Source: Eubacterium sp. (GTDB lineage Bacteria > Bacillota > Clostridia > Oscillospirales > Acutalibacteraceae). From it: a stretch of 6,214 nt of DNA. The position numbers were made by a program, and so were the translations under genes. Below, one piece after another: positions 6,052 through 6,214 of the stretch. The stretch's first letter is position 1; each line of letters starts with the position of its first letter. Under the pieces are notes generated by a model. The model saw only the letters and a program-made list of their open reading frames with translations, made no database searches and was not told the DNA's origin. Where the stretch lies: the NCBI GenBank assembly GCA_029059925.1, contig JAIDVA010000354.1:1-6214 (forward strand). Direction: 5' to 3'.

Positions 6052-6214
6052 ATGAATATAGATAGAATAGATACTGCTTTGCCACAGCATAAATATAATT
6101 TTAATGTTTTTGATGCAGTTTATGTTAATAGCTCAGAGCAATATCAGCAAAAGGATTATGAGCGAATATTAAATACCGAAAGCAAAAAAAGCATACAGCT
6201 GTGGGCATGGAAAA
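6052..6214 (+). CDS. 5' end of a protein of unknown function
   Basis: Only the first 54 codons are present; the frame is open to the right edge. The start at ATG 6052 is well supported by AGGAGG six bases upstream and a promoter candidate. The visible sequence begins MNIDRIDTALPQHKYNFNVF and ends in a Ser-Lys-rich stretch followed by IQLWAWK. It is polar, with no signal peptide or membrane segment, so a cytoplasmic protein is likely. I do not recognise the family. Its position beside a fucosidase locus makes another carbohydrate-processing gene a reasonable guess, but nothing in these residues shows it. Confidence 0.75.
   Translation, partial: MNIDRIDTALPQHKYNFNVFDAVYVNSSEQYQQKDYERILNTESKKSIQLWAWK

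Overview
The window looks like a chromosomal carbohydrate-use locus from a low-GC Firmicute, most likely a gut-type member of the Clostridia. This is inferred from the AT-rich sequence, strong AGGAGG-type ribosome binding sites, a lipobox lipoprotein, a GPH-family sugar symporter and an AraC-family regulator. No rRNA, tRNA, transposase, CRISPR array or phage gene is visible, and I cannot name the genus or species.

Layout. Four genes lie on the minus strand and read from about 4750 down to the left edge. In transcription order they are a GPH/MelB-type sugar:cation symporter (3292-4752), a small zinc-ribbon membrane protein (2691-3299), a GxGYxYP-family lipoprotein (1058-2686), and a GH29 alpha-L-fucosidase whose 3' end is cut off by the window (1-1013). 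The spacing is tight: an 8-nt overlap, a 4-nt gap and a 44-nt gap, so this reads as one operon. The AraC-family regulator (5037-5867, plus strand) is transcribed divergently across a 284-bp intergenic region. That region holds a very good promoter for the regulator, two weaker promoter candidates for the operon, and two dyad-symmetric sequences that could be operators. Downstream of the regulator is a 184-bp gap with a promoter candidate, then the first 54 codons of an unrecognised gene (from 6052).

How the parts may work together (inference). The regulator's cupin-like N-terminal domain would sense a sugar and control the divergent operon. The symporter would bring a glycoside or small oligosaccharide into the cell. 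The fucosidase has no signal peptide, so it would remove fucose in the cytoplasm. The lipoprotein, a putative glycoside hydrolase family, would sit on the outer face of the membrane and bind or trim the glycan first. The zinc-ribbon membrane protein has no known role. Because it is embedded and probably translationally coupled between the transporter and the lipoprotein, it is the most interesting unknown here. The actual sugar cannot be read from the sequence.
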